A stretch of 34,188 bases of DNA from Betaproteobacteria bacterium (GTDB taxonomy: Bacteria; Pseudomonadota; Gammaproteobacteria; Burkholderiales; SG8-39). The position numbers and the translations under genes are program-made. The stretch covers positions 1-34,188 of the forward strand of contig JAOUIL010000030.1 in assembly GCA_029883975.1 (NCBI GenBank), in the 5' to 3' direction. Under the pieces are notes generated by a model. That model ran no database searches. It saw only the letters and a program-made list of their open reading frames with translations, and was not told where the DNA came from. Below are positions 6,535 through 14,391 of the stretch, piece by piece; positions within the stretch are counted from its first letter, which is position 1, and every line of letters starts with the position of its first letter.

Positions 6535-7368
6535 ATGGCCTTCACCTGGTCCATGCTGCGCAGCCAGGAGCCCACCACGCTTGCCGCCGCGCGCTCGCTC
6601 GCGCACCGCGCACTGCAGTGGCCGGCGCGCGCTGCGCGCGCCAACCTCGAGCCTGCGCCCGACGACAGCCACACCAGCCTCACCTGGCACCCCGACCAGG
6701 CGGCGCTGCTCACGCAGCTGCTGCCCGGCGGCGTCAAGGTAGGCCTGCGCATCGGCGTGCACGAGCTCGTGTTCATCAAGGGCTCGGGCAGCGAGAGCTT
6801 CCCGCTCGGCGCCGCGCCGGACAGCGACGTCGGCGAGTGGCTGGACGCGAAGCTCGCCGCCGCGGGCCTGAAGCCCGCTTCCGGGGTGACGCTGCCCTAC
6901 GAGACGCCGCATGCGCTCTTCGCGCGCCCGGCGGAGGAGACGCCGCGCTTCGCCGCGGTGGCCGGCTGGCTCGCCGCCGGCGCGGAGGTGCTGGAGTGGG
7001 TGCGCAGGAAATACCGGCGCTTCAAGCCCGGGCCCGGCCCGGTGCGCTGCTGGCCGCACCACTTCGACATCGCGACGCTGGTGGCGCTCGAGCCGGGCGA
7101 TGCGGAGCACGCGCGCGCCATCGGCGTCGGCGTCTCGCCCGGGGACGACTACTACGCGCAGCCCTACCTGTACGTGAGCCCGTATCCGCGGCCGGACATC
7201 GCCAACCTGCCCGCGCTGCCGCGCGGCGGGCGCTGGCACACGCGGGACTTCTTCGCCGCGATCGCCACCGGTACGGACCTGCTGGCGCTCGAGGACCCGG
7301 AAAAGGGCATGATCGAGATCATCGAGGCGGCCTTCGAGGAAGGCCTGAGGAGGCTCCATGTCCGCTAA
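6535..7368 (+). CDS. Conserved-looking protein of unknown function
   Basis: A 277-residue soluble protein with no signal peptide or membrane segment. I cannot assign a characterised family. Visible motifs are RCWPHHFDIATLVALEPG (around 175), GVGVSPGDDYYAQPYLYVSP (around 205) and GRWHTRDFFAAIATGTDLL near the end. The HHFD, SPGD and W-H-T clusters look like a conserved active or binding site and recall DUF5996-like proteins, but I cannot confirm that. The start ATG 6535 lacks a Shine-Dalgarno sequence; TATTCT (6520-6525) lies nine bases before it, so the transcript may be leaderless. Its 3' end overlaps the Rieske-flavodoxin gene by 11 bp, indicating coupled expression. Confidence 0.75.
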   Translation: MAFTWSMLRSQEPTTLAAARSLAHRALQWPARAARANLEPAPDDSHTSLTWHPDQAALLTQLLPGGVKVGLRIGVHELVFIKGSGSESFPLGAAPDSDVGEWLDAKLAAAGLKPASGVTLPYETPHALFARPAEETPRFAAVAGWLAAGAEVLEWVRRKYRRFKPGPGPVRCWPHHFDIATLVALEPGDAEHARAIGVGVSPGDDYYAQPYLYVSPYPRPDIANLPALPRGGRWHTRDFFAAIATGTDLLALEDPEKGMIEIIEAAFEEGLRRLHVR

Positions 7369-8464
7369 GGCGCAGTGGCAGGATCTCGGCCCGGCGAAGG
7401 CGTTCCAGGAAGCGGGGCTGAGCGAGGCGAGCCTCGGGCGGCAGAAGATCGCCGTGTCCTGGCGCGACGGCAGGTTCGGCGCGGTCGCCGGCACCTGCAA
7501 CCACGCCGGTGGCCCGCTCGGCAAGGGGCGCCTGGAGGGCGACTACGTGGTCTGCCCCTGGCACCACTGGAAGTTCCACCGCTGCACGGGCGAAGGCGAG
7601 CCCGGCTTCGAGGAGGACAAGGTCCCGGCCTACGAGCTGCGCGTGCAGGACGGACGCCTCGAGGTGCGCACCGACAACCCGACGCGGCGGCACAAGAAGC
7701 CCCACGAGCCGCACCCGCTGGCGCGCAAGATCGAGCGGGCGCCGGGCGCCATCCGCGTGGCCGGCATCTCCACCACCAACATGGACGAGGCGCACCCGCG
7801 CTACTCGACTTCGGACGCGCTGCTGCAGGTGGCGCTCGAGCACGCCGGCGCCGCGCTGCAATGCCAGACGCAGCTCATCCGGCTCTCGGCACTGAAGTTC
7901 CGCAACTGCGAGGGCTACTACTCCAAGAGCGCGCACGCCTGCACCTGGCCCTGCTCGATCACGCAGATGGACGCGGCCGACGAGCTCACCGCGGTGTACG
8001 AGGCGCTGGTGCACTGGGCCGACGTGGTGCTCGTCTCGACGCCCATCCGCTGGGGGGTGGCGAGCGCGCTGTACTTCAAGATGGCCGAGCGCCTCAACTG
8101 CATCCAGAATCAGGTCACGATCCGCGACAGCGTGCTGATCCGGCGCAAGGTAGCCGCCTTCGTCATCACCGGCGGGCAGGACAACGTGCAGGGCGTGGCC
8201 GGGGAGATGCTGTGCTTCTTCTCGGAGCTGGGCTTCCACTTCCCGCAGTTCCCCTACATCGCCCATTCGCGCGGCTGGTCGGCCGAGGACATGGAGCGCA
8301 ACGTCGAGCACGTGATGCGCAGCGCCGAGCTGCGCGAAGGCGCGCGCATGCTCGCCGAGCGCGCGGTCGGTCTGGCGAAGAACCTGCTCGCCACCGCGCC
8401 CATGGTCGAGCACACCCCGCGCGGCGGCAGGAAGGCCTACCGGCTGGAGATCGAGCGCGCCTAG
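7358..8464 (+). CDS. Rieske [2Fe-2S] / NADPH-dependent FMN reductase fusion
   Basis: A 368-residue protein. Residues 1-105 are a Rieske domain: cluster motif CNHAGGPLG (C47, H49) and CPWHHWKF (C66, H69), with the rest of the ferredoxin-like Rieske fold around it. Residues 131-345 are a flavodoxin-like domain of the NADPH-dependent FMN reductase family: a phosphate-binding start VAGISTTNMDEAHPRYSTSD, then VLVSTPIRWGVASALYFKMAERL and AAFVITGGQDNVQGVAGEM. A Cys-rich loop (NCEGYYSKSAHACTWPC) sits between. Together it can plausibly pass electrons between NAD(P)H, FMN and a 2Fe-2S cluster in the cytoplasm. GAGGAGG before ATG 7358 is a strong ribosome-binding site inside the preceding gene. The physiological partner is unknown; its closeness to the multihaem locus is suggestive only. 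Confidence 0.9.
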   Translation: MSAKAQWQDLGPAKAFQEAGLSEASLGRQKIAVSWRDGRFGAVAGTCNHAGGPLGKGRLEGDYVVCPWHHWKFHRCTGEGEPGFEEDKVPAYELRVQDGRLEVRTDNPTRRHKKPHEPHPLARKIERAPGAIRVAGISTTNMDEAHPRYSTSDALLQVALEHAGAALQCQTQLIRLSALKFRNCEGYYSKSAHACTWPCSITQMDAADELTAVYEALVHWADVVLVSTPIRWGVASALYFKMAERLNCIQNQVTIRDSVLIRRKVAAFVITGGQDNVQGVAGEMLCFFSELGFHFPQFPYIAHSRGWSAEDMERNVEHVMRSAELREGARMLAERAVGLAKNLLATAPMVEHTPRGGRKAYRLEIERA

Positions 8465-8596
8465 CGCGCGGGCGGCGCACCCGCCGCCAATCGTCAGGAA
8501 CCTTCAGGATTTCGACACAACTCGCGGCCGGCGCCGCCGCCGGACCGCGGGATACGCGGCGGCAGGCGGAAATTCGGTACATTGGCGCCCTCGGCC

Positions 8597-9316
8597 ATGC
8601 CGCAACCTTCCGTTTTCGCGAGCGTCGCGCTGCTCAAGATCCACGACTTCGGCCGCCGGCCGGTCGTCGAGCAGACGCGCCTGCGCGCGCAGCTCGAGGC
8701 GGTGGTGGCGGTGACGCTCGGCGACCTGGAGGAGAAGGACCGCGCGGTGCTCGATGCCGCCGACGGCATCGCGCTGGTGGTGGCCGGCGATCCGCTCGGC
8801 ACGCTGCGCGCCGCGACGCGCGCGCTCGCCGCGGGCAAGGCGGGCCTGCCGCTCGCCATCGGCATCTCGCACGGCGCCGTGCGCCAGACCGGCAAGGGCA
8901 GGAACGAGGGCCTGATGGGCGACGGCATCGCGGTGGCGGCGGCCATCGCCGAGGTGGCGGGGCCGCAGAAGCTGCTGCTGACGAAGGAGTTCCGCGACGC
9001 GCTCGCCGACGCGCGCCCCGGCGCGGAGGCCGAGCTGGTCGGCGCGGGCACGCACACCGACGCGAGCCTGCGCTCGCACGAGCTGTACCGGCACGACGCG
9101 CGCGCGCCGGTGCGCCGCGGCCGGCGCTACCTGGCGGCCACGGCGCTCGCCGTGGCGGCGCTCGTCGGCGCGGGCCTCGCGTGGCGCGCCACCTACGAGC
9201 CGCTCGGCGCCTACGCCGGGCGCTTGCGCGTCGACGCGCTGGACACGCTCGAGCGGCTGCGCGCCGAGCCGCCCAGGCCCGCGCCGCCGCCCGCGGCGAG
9301 GAAGAGGACCCGCTAG
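8597..9316 (+). CDS. Membrane-anchored, degenerate nucleotide-cyclase homology protein
   Basis: A 239-residue protein. Residues 8-135 match the class III adenylate/guanylate cyclase homology fold: VALLKIHDFGRRPVVEQ at the position of the usual ..DI.GFS motif, LDAADGIALVVAGDP as the second metal-site hairpin (D53, D56), AIGISHGAVRQTG, then GLMGDGIAVAAAIAEVAGP. The first metal-binding Asp appears replaced by Lys (K14), so catalysis is doubtful. A membrane helix follows (about 177-196, ATALAVAALVGAGLAW), then a Pro-rich tail. ATG 8597 is preferred; an in-frame TTG at 8582 is also possible. The stop is two bases before the kinase start, so the two proteins are made together; it may be a kinase regulator. 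Confidence 0.75.
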   Translation: MPQPSVFASVALLKIHDFGRRPVVEQTRLRAQLEAVVAVTLGDLEEKDRAVLDAADGIALVVAGDPLGTLRAATRALAAGKAGLPLAIGISHGAVRQTGKGRNEGLMGDGIAVAAAIAEVAGPQKLLLTKEFRDALADARPGAEAELVGAGTHTDASLRSHELYRHDARAPVRRGRRYLAATALAVAALVGAGLAWRATYEPLGAYAGRLRVDALDTLERLRAEPPRPAPPPAARKRTR

Positions 9317-9318
9317 CC

Positions 9319-10464
9319 ATGGCGAAGAAGAAGGACAAGGACAACCGCATCGGGCGCTACAGGATCCTCGAGGAGCTCGGGCGCGGCGCGATGGGCGTCG
9401 TCTACCGCGCCGAGGACCCGTCGCTCGACCGCGTGGTGGCGCTGAAGACCATCTCGCTCGCCGACGCCGAAGGGCGCAAGGAATACGAGAAGCGCTTCCT
9501 GCTGGAAGCCAAGGCCGCCGGCAAGCTGACGCACCCCAACATCGTCACCATCTTCGACTACGGCGAGGAGGAGGACACCGCCTACATGGCGATGGAGCTG
9601 CTGGAAGGCTCGGACCTGCGCTCGCGCATGCGCCGCGAGCAGATCCCGCCGATGGAGGCCGTGGAGATCGCGCTGCAGGTCGCCGACGGCCTCGGCTTCG
9701 CGCACGAGCACGGCGTCGTGCACCGCGACGTGAAGCCCGGCAACATCATGCTGCTGGAGCGCGGCGCGGTGAAGATCATGGACTTCGGCATCGCGCGCAT
9801 GCGCTTCGCCGACCACAAGACGAGCACCGGCATGGTGCTCGGCACGCCGCGCTACATGTCGCCCGAGCAGATCAGCGGCCTGCCGGTGGACCAGCGCTCG
9901 GACATATTTTCGCTCGGCACGGTGCTGTACGAGATGCTGACGCAGACCTCGCTGTTCGCCGGGCAGAACGTCGACCAGATCGCCTTCAACGTCACGACCA
10001 ACGAGCCCGCGCCGCCCTCGCACAAGAACCCGGAGCTGCCGCAGATCCTCGACTTCATCGTCGCGCGCGCGCTGAAGAAGGAGCCCTCGGTGCGCTACCA
10101 GGACGCCTACGAGATGGCGGCCGACCTGCGCGACGCGCTGGCCGAGATGCGCGGGCGCGCGCCGGCGCGCGACGCGGAGAGCGAGACGACGATGACGCAG
10201 AAGCTCGGCGCCGGCGGCGACAAGCTGCCGGTCGCGCCGCCGGCGAGCGCCATCGCCAAGGACACGCGCCTGCCGATGTCGCGCGTGTTCGACAGCGACG
10301 CGGCGCTCGCGCGCCTCGGCGCGCCGGGCGACAAGGACCGCCTGACGCGCGCGCCGCGGCCGGTGCGGCTCTTGCGGCGCGTGCTGCGCGACCGCCTGCC
10401 GCGGCGGCTGGCGGTCGCCGCGCTGCTCGCCGCAGGGCTGGGGGCCTGGATCGGGCTGGGCTAG
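9319..10464 (+). CDS. Hanks-type Ser/Thr protein kinase with C-terminal membrane anchor
   Basis: A 381-residue protein. The kinase domain (13-275) has the glycine loop LGRGAMGVVY (20-29), ATP lysine in VALK (K43), HRDVKPGN (135-142), DFG (155-157), GTPRYMSPEQ as the P+1/APE segment, and DIFSLGTVLYEML. All catalytic residues are intact. A linker of about 75 residues follows, ending in a basic stretch and a terminal membrane helix (LAVAALLAAGLGAWIGLG), so the kinase should face the cytoplasm as a tail-anchored protein without an extracellular sensor. It pairs with the cyclase-homology gene two bases upstream and converges with the multihaem operon. Substrates are unknown. Confidence 0.93.
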   Translation: MAKKKDKDNRIGRYRILEELGRGAMGVVYRAEDPSLDRVVALKTISLADAEGRKEYEKRFLLEAKAAGKLTHPNIVTIFDYGEEEDTAYMAMELLEGSDLRSRMRREQIPPMEAVEIALQVADGLGFAHEHGVVHRDVKPGNIMLLERGAVKIMDFGIARMRFADHKTSTGMVLGTPRYMSPEQISGLPVDQRSDIFSLGTVLYEMLTQTSLFAGQNVDQIAFNVTTNEPAPPSHKNPELPQILDFIVARALKKEPSVRYQDAYEMAADLRDALAEMRGRAPARDAESETTMTQKLGAGGDKLPVAPPASAIAKDTRLPMSRVFDSDAALARLGAPGDKDRLTRAPRPVRLLRRVLRDRLPRRLAVAALLAAGLGAWIGLG

Positions 10465-10468
10465 GCGC

Positions 10469-12940
10469 TCACAGGTTCCAGCGGTAGCCGAGATAGAAGA
10501 AGCCGCGCGTCGCCACGTCGCGCGAGGCCGGGCCGGTGGTGACGGTCCGCTCCCAGCTCAGCTCCGTCTCGAGCGCGACCCGCTCGTGCACCTGGTAGGT
10601 GAGGCGCAGCACCGGCAGCCAGCGCTCGAGCTCCACGTCGAAGTTGTCCGTCTGCGTGTAGTAGCGTATCGAGGGCTCGATCGTCCAGGCGCCCGCCTGC
10701 GAGAGGTTGTTCACCGCGAGCTGGTAGCCGGTCTGCATCGGGGCGTCGAGCACGGTCAGGCTGGTCACCGTGGTGTCGCGCCGCGAGTACAGGTTGGTGC
10801 CGATCAGCTGCGCGTCGTAGCTGTAGACGTCCCCGGTGGCGGGCTGCGCCGGCATCACGATGCCGTTGATGACGACGCTGGGCAAGGCGTCCACGTTCGT
10901 CAGGCGCACGCCGCCGCCCAGCTGCCATTTCTTGTCGAGCGGCGTCGTGAATCCCGCGTAGGCCTGCGTCGCGGTGGCGGTGACGTCGCGCGCCAGCTGG
11001 CGCAGCTGCGCCTCGCTCGTCGTCTGCAGCAGCGCGGCGAGCGAGGTCGTGCCCTGGCCGAAGATGGCGTTGGTGGTGGTGAGCGTGGGCGCCTTGCGCT
11101 TGTCGTACAGCAGGTTGATCGTGGTGCCGCCCTCGGACTGCCAGGTCCCCTGCACCATGGCCACGTTCCACTCCTGGTAGCTCGTGTCGTAGTCGAGCAG
11201 CGAAAACAGCGACGCGCGCGCGCCGAAGTAGCGCAGCTCGGTGCCCACCGCGCGCCGGTCGAGCACGCCGTCGGCGTGCTGCTCGACGGCGTACAGGTTG
11301 CCGCTCCAGTGCTCGCCCAGGTTCTCGAACTCGAGGCTCGTGCCCCAGAATTCCCGCTCGGTGTCGATGTCCGGGTACTCGACCGGCACGCCCGCCGCCG
11401 CGGTCAGGCGCCACTTGGGCGCCACGCCGACGCCGGCGAGCGCGCCGTCGAAGCGCTGCGGCAGGCCGCCGGAGAGGCCCGTCTGCCGGCCGAGGCGCAG
11501 GCTGAACGGGTTCTTCAGCCCGCGATAGTCGTAGTACGCGGCGGTGAGCCGGTTGTAGCTCTTCTGCGTGTCGAGAAAGCTGTGGCTGTCGGTATCGCGC
11601 AGCACCAGGCGCGTGTCCGACGATTCGCTGCGCATGCGGTAGCTGAGGTCGATGTTGGTGACGAGCGCCGACAGGTCGTTGGCCGTGAAGGTGGCGCTGT
11701 CCACCGTGGTCGGCGTGTTGAAGACCGACTCCACCTTGGTGCGCCCGTTGTAGTAGTACTGCGAGATCGTGCCGGTGAGCTGGTCCATCGGCGCGCGCGC
11801 CGGGCGCGGCGCGGCAGCGACCGCCGGCGCGCCGGCCAGCGCGGCGAGGCGCGAGCGCACGCGCGCCGCGCCCTCGCCTTGCGGGTAGAGCTTAAGGTAG
11901 AGCTCGTATTCGGCGCGTGCCTTGTCGAGCTCGCCGGCGCGCTCGCGCGCCACGCCGACGAGCTCCTGCGCGTCGCGCGACTGGCGGTTGGGCGGCAGCA
12001 GCAGCAGCGCGTTCAGCCGCTCGACCGCCGCGCCGGGATTGCCCGTCTCGATCGCCTGGCGCGCCTCGCCCATCAGTGCCGCGGCGCGTGCTTCGACTTC
12101 CGGCGCGGCCACGGCGGGCGGCGGCGCAGGCGGCGGCTTGGGCGTCGGCACCGCAGCGATGGCGGGCCCCGGCGGGGGCACGCCGAGGTCCACGACCTCG
12201 GCGCGCGGGAAGCGGCGCAGCAGCTGCGAGCGCGCCCGGATGGCCGCGTCGGCCGTCGGGAAGTAGCCGAGCAGCAGGTCGTACTCGGTGCGGCCCGCGC
12301 GCTTCGCCTCGGAGACCATGACGTCGTACTGCGCGAAGGCGCCGGGCACCGGCGCCGCGCCGCGCATTTCCTCTACGCTGCGGAAGGTTGCGAGCCGCAC
12401 CACGTAGCGCGCGGGGGCTTCGGGCTTGGGCGGCGGCGGCGCGGGCACCGGTGCGGGCACGGGCACCGGCACCGGCGCGGGCGGCGCCGCGACTATTGGG
12501 GCGGGAGGCGCGAGCGCGGGGGCGCGCGCGACGCGCGCCGCTGCGCCCGCGACCACGAGGTCGATGGTGCGCTGCCCGGTCGGGCGCACGCGCAGCTTGA
12601 GCGGATCGGTGAGGCGCACGGTGAGCTTGCGCGTCGGCGTGCGCGGCTGCAGCGGGTAGATGACCTCGACCCCGGGAAAGGTCGGGGTGCGGCGCACGTG
12701 GCGCGTCTCGGTCGCCACCGTCGCCTCCGCGGTGAGCGGCCGGAAGTAGATCTCGACCAGCCCGTCGCCGAACACTTCGTGGCGCAGGTACTGCACCGGC
12801 CCGCTGAACGTGATGCGGATCACCGCGTCGCCGCGCTCGGCGAGGACGGCGAGCTCGTCGAGCACCTCGGCCAGCGCCTCGGGCGGCAGCCACGCCAGCG
12901 CGAGCGCCGCCAGCAGGGTGGCGAGGCGGCGCAGGATCAG
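10469..12940 (-). CDS. SPOR/TPR protein with C-terminal outer-membrane beta-barrel
   Basis: About 823 residues if started at CTG 12940, which overlaps the upstream stop as CTGA and gives a signal peptide (ILRRLATLLAALALAWL ... ALA|E); starting at GTG 12865 would lose it. Order: signal peptide (1-25), an AMIN/secretin-like beta domain (38-130, IRITFSGPVQYLRHEV), a Pro-rich linker (about 140-175), a SPOR-like domain (177-250, RYVVRLATFRSVEE ... DLLLGYFPTADAA), a TPR-like helical segment (285-360, GELDKARAEYELYLKLYPQGEGAARVR is split by this), and a barrel of many amphipathic strands ending FFYLGYRWNL. SPOR domains bind denuded peptidoglycan. As the last gene of the cytochrome operon it is the best candidate for an outer-membrane sheath, as MtrB/PioB-type barrels are, but I see no sequence similarity to those. 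Confidence 0.82.
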   Translation of the reverse strand: MILRRLATLLAALALAWLPPEALAEVLDELAVLAERGDAVIRITFSGPVQYLRHEVFGDGLVEIYFRPLTAEATVATETRHVRRTPTFPGVEVIYPLQPRTPTRKLTVRLTDPLKLRVRPTGQRTIDLVVAGAAARVARAPALAPPAPIVAAPPAPVPVPVPAPVPAPPPPKPEAPARYVVRLATFRSVEEMRGAAPVPGAFAQYDVMVSEAKRAGRTEYDLLLGYFPTADAAIRARSQLLRRFPRAEVVDLGVPPPGPAIAAVPTPKPPPAPPPAVAAPEVEARAAALMGEARQAIETGNPGAAVERLNALLLLPPNRQSRDAQELVGVARERAGELDKARAEYELYLKLYPQGEGAARVRSRLAALAGAPAVAAAPRPARAPMDQLTGTISQYYYNGRTKVESVFNTPTTVDSATFTANDLSALVTNIDLSYRMRSESSDTRLVLRDTDSHSFLDTQKSYNRLTAAYYDYRGLKNPFSLRLGRQTGLSGGLPQRFDGALAGVGVAPKWRLTAAAGVPVEYPDIDTEREFWGTSLEFENLGEHWSGNLYAVEQHADGVLDRRAVGTELRYFGARASLFSLLDYDTSYQEWNVAMVQGTWQSEGGTTINLLYDKRKAPTLTTTNAIFGQGTTSLAALLQTTSEAQLRQLARDVTATATQAYAGFTTPLDKKWQLGGGVRLTNVDALPSVVINGIVMPAQPATGDVYSYDAQLIGTNLYSRRDTTVTSLTVLDAPMQTGYQLAVNNLSQAGAWTIEPSIRYYTQTDNFDVELERWLPVLRLTYQVHERVALETELSWERTVTTGPASRDVATRGFFYLGYRWNL

Positions 12941-14391
12941 AAGCCCCCGTCAGTCGAGCGGTGCTTTGCCGAGCGCGACTGCCGGATCGTCGTGAACGTG
13001 CTGTCGGTGTACGTGTGGCAGGCGCCCGAGCAGTCCTTCAGCTCCAGCACCGTGTAGAGGATCTTCGGCGAGTCGACCTTCTTGTGGGAATCGGGCTTGA
13101 AGGTCGAGGCGTGGCAGCCGGCGCAGTCCGGTTTGTAGGCGGCGAACGTCCAGGTGGCGGTCTCTCCGTTCGACCTGTGGCAGGCAACGCACGTCACGCC
13201 GGAGTTGTGCGGCTTGTAGAACGGCGAGCGATGCGCATAGGGGCGCACCGGGAGCCAGGCGCTCGTCGCGTGGCAGGCGTCGCAGGCTTGCGTCGTCACG
13301 AAGTGGCCGGTCGGCTTGCCGGCGGCGGAGGTGCCGTTGTGGCAGGTCGCGCAGGAGCCCGGCGCGACGCTCGCGTGGCTGAACGTGGCCGGGAGCCACG
13401 CGGTGGTGCGATGGCAGGTGTCGCAGGAAGCGGTCGTCGCCATGTGGCTCGCGGGCTTGCCGGTGGCGCCCGTGCCGTTGTGGCAAGTGGCGCAGGTGCC
13501 GGGGACGACGCTCGCGTGGCTGAACGTGGCGGGCAGCCAGGCGGTGGTGCGGTGGCAAGTGTCGCAGGTGGCCGTGGTCGCGACGTGGTTCGCGGGCTTG
13601 CCGGCGGCGCTTGCGCCGTTGTGGCAGGTCGCGCAGGAGCCGGGCGCGACGCCGGCGTGGCTGAAGCTCGCCGGCAGCCACGCGGTGGTGCGATGGCAGG
13701 TGTCGCAGGAGGCGGTGGTCGCGACGTGGTTCGCGGTCTTGCCCCTGGCGCTCGTGCCGTTGTGGCAGGTGGCGCAGCTGCCGGGCGCGACGCCGGCGTG
13801 GCTGAAGCTCGCCGGCAGCCACGCGCTGGTGCGGTGGCAGCTGTCGCAGGAGGCGGTGGTCACCACGTGCCGGGCGGACTTGCCCGTCGCGCGCGAGCCG
13901 TTGTGGCAGATGGCGCAGGTGCCCGGGACGACGCCGGCGTGGCTGTAGCCCGCCGGCAGCCAGGCGCTCGTGCGGTGGCAGCTGTCGCAGGAGGCGGTGG
14001 TCGCAACGTGGTTCGCCGGCTTGCCGCGCGCGCTCGCGCCGCTGTGGCACGCGAAGCAGCCGCCCGCCTGCACGCCGACGTGGCTGAAGCGCGCGCCCGC
14101 GAAGGTCGAGGTGTTGTGGCAGGAATCGCAGGGCTGCTGCACTGGGATGTGGTTCGCGGGCATGAGCACGCTGGAGATGCGCCGCGCCGCCGTATGGCAG
14201 GACGCGCATTGCGTGGGCGTGCCCTTGAAGATGCCGCGCACGTGGCAGGTCTCGCAGCGCGCCGCGCGGTGCGCGCCGGTGAGCGCGAAGCCCGTGCCGA
14301 GGTGGTCGAAGCCCGCCGGCGCCTGGCCGGCGGCCGGGCGCGCGCCGAGCAGCACGAGCGCGCCCAGGAGCACGGCGAGCGCGCGCCTCAT
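12937..14391 (-). CDS. Secreted 18-haem c-type cytochrome (17 CXXCH + 1 CX3CH)
   Basis: A 484-residue protein with a Sec signal peptide (MRRALAVLLGALVLLGARPAAGQ) and no lipobox. I count 17 CXXCH motifs plus a CSGACH (CX3CH) near the end. The middle is a tandem array of 47-residue units, each with two haem sites: CDTCHRTTAWLPASFSHAG then VAPGSCATCHNGTSARGK and NHVATTAS. C-terminal sites (CDACH, CVACH, CAGCH, CSGACH) lie outside the array. Haem attachment implies a periplasmic or extracellular location and needs Ccm or Ccs machinery elsewhere. ATG 14391 overlaps the upstream stop as ATGA. Role inferred: electron conduction with the neighbouring 24-haem cytochrome and barrel. Confidence 0.93.
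   Translation of the reverse strand: MRRALAVLLGALVLLGARPAAGQAPAGFDHLGTGFALTGAHRAARCETCHVRGIFKGTPTQCASCHTAARRISSVLMPANHIPVQQPCDSCHNTSTFAGARFSHVGVQAGGCFACHSGASARGKPANHVATTASCDSCHRTSAWLPAGYSHAGVVPGTCAICHNGSRATGKSARHVVTTASCDSCHRTSAWLPASFSHAGVAPGSCATCHNGTSARGKTANHVATTASCDTCHRTTAWLPASFSHAGVAPGSCATCHNGASAAGKPANHVATTATCDTCHRTTAWLPATFSHASVVPGTCATCHNGTGATGKPASHMATTASCDTCHRTTAWLPATFSHASVAPGSCATCHNGTSAAGKPTGHFVTTQACDACHATSAWLPVRPYAHRSPFYKPHNSGVTCVACHRSNGETATWTFAAYKPDCAGCHASTFKPDSHKKVDSPKILYTVLELKDCSGACHTYTDSTFTTIRQSRSAKHRSTDGGF
13270..14115 (-). repeat. Tandem 141-bp repeats inside the 18-haem cytochrome gene
   Basis: Units begin at 13270, 13411, 13552, 13693, 13834 and 13975, with the same motif start again at 14116: a strict 141-bp (47-codon) period. 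Neighbouring copies agree at roughly nine bases in ten by eye, including many third positions. Each unit encodes two CXXCH haem sites. Confidence 0.9.

Noticed and set aside
8465-8596. Hairpin-like GC-rich stretch and TCAGGA direct repeat between the Rieske gene and the cyclase-like gene
   Set aside because: The stem is short and lacks a T tract, and two copies of a hexamer in GC-rich DNA are not convincing as a site.
13270-14115. Regularly spaced repeats that could suggest a CRISPR array
   Set aside because: The period is 141 bp, the whole unit is repeated rather than separated by unique spacers, and each unit is an in-frame two-haem coding module.
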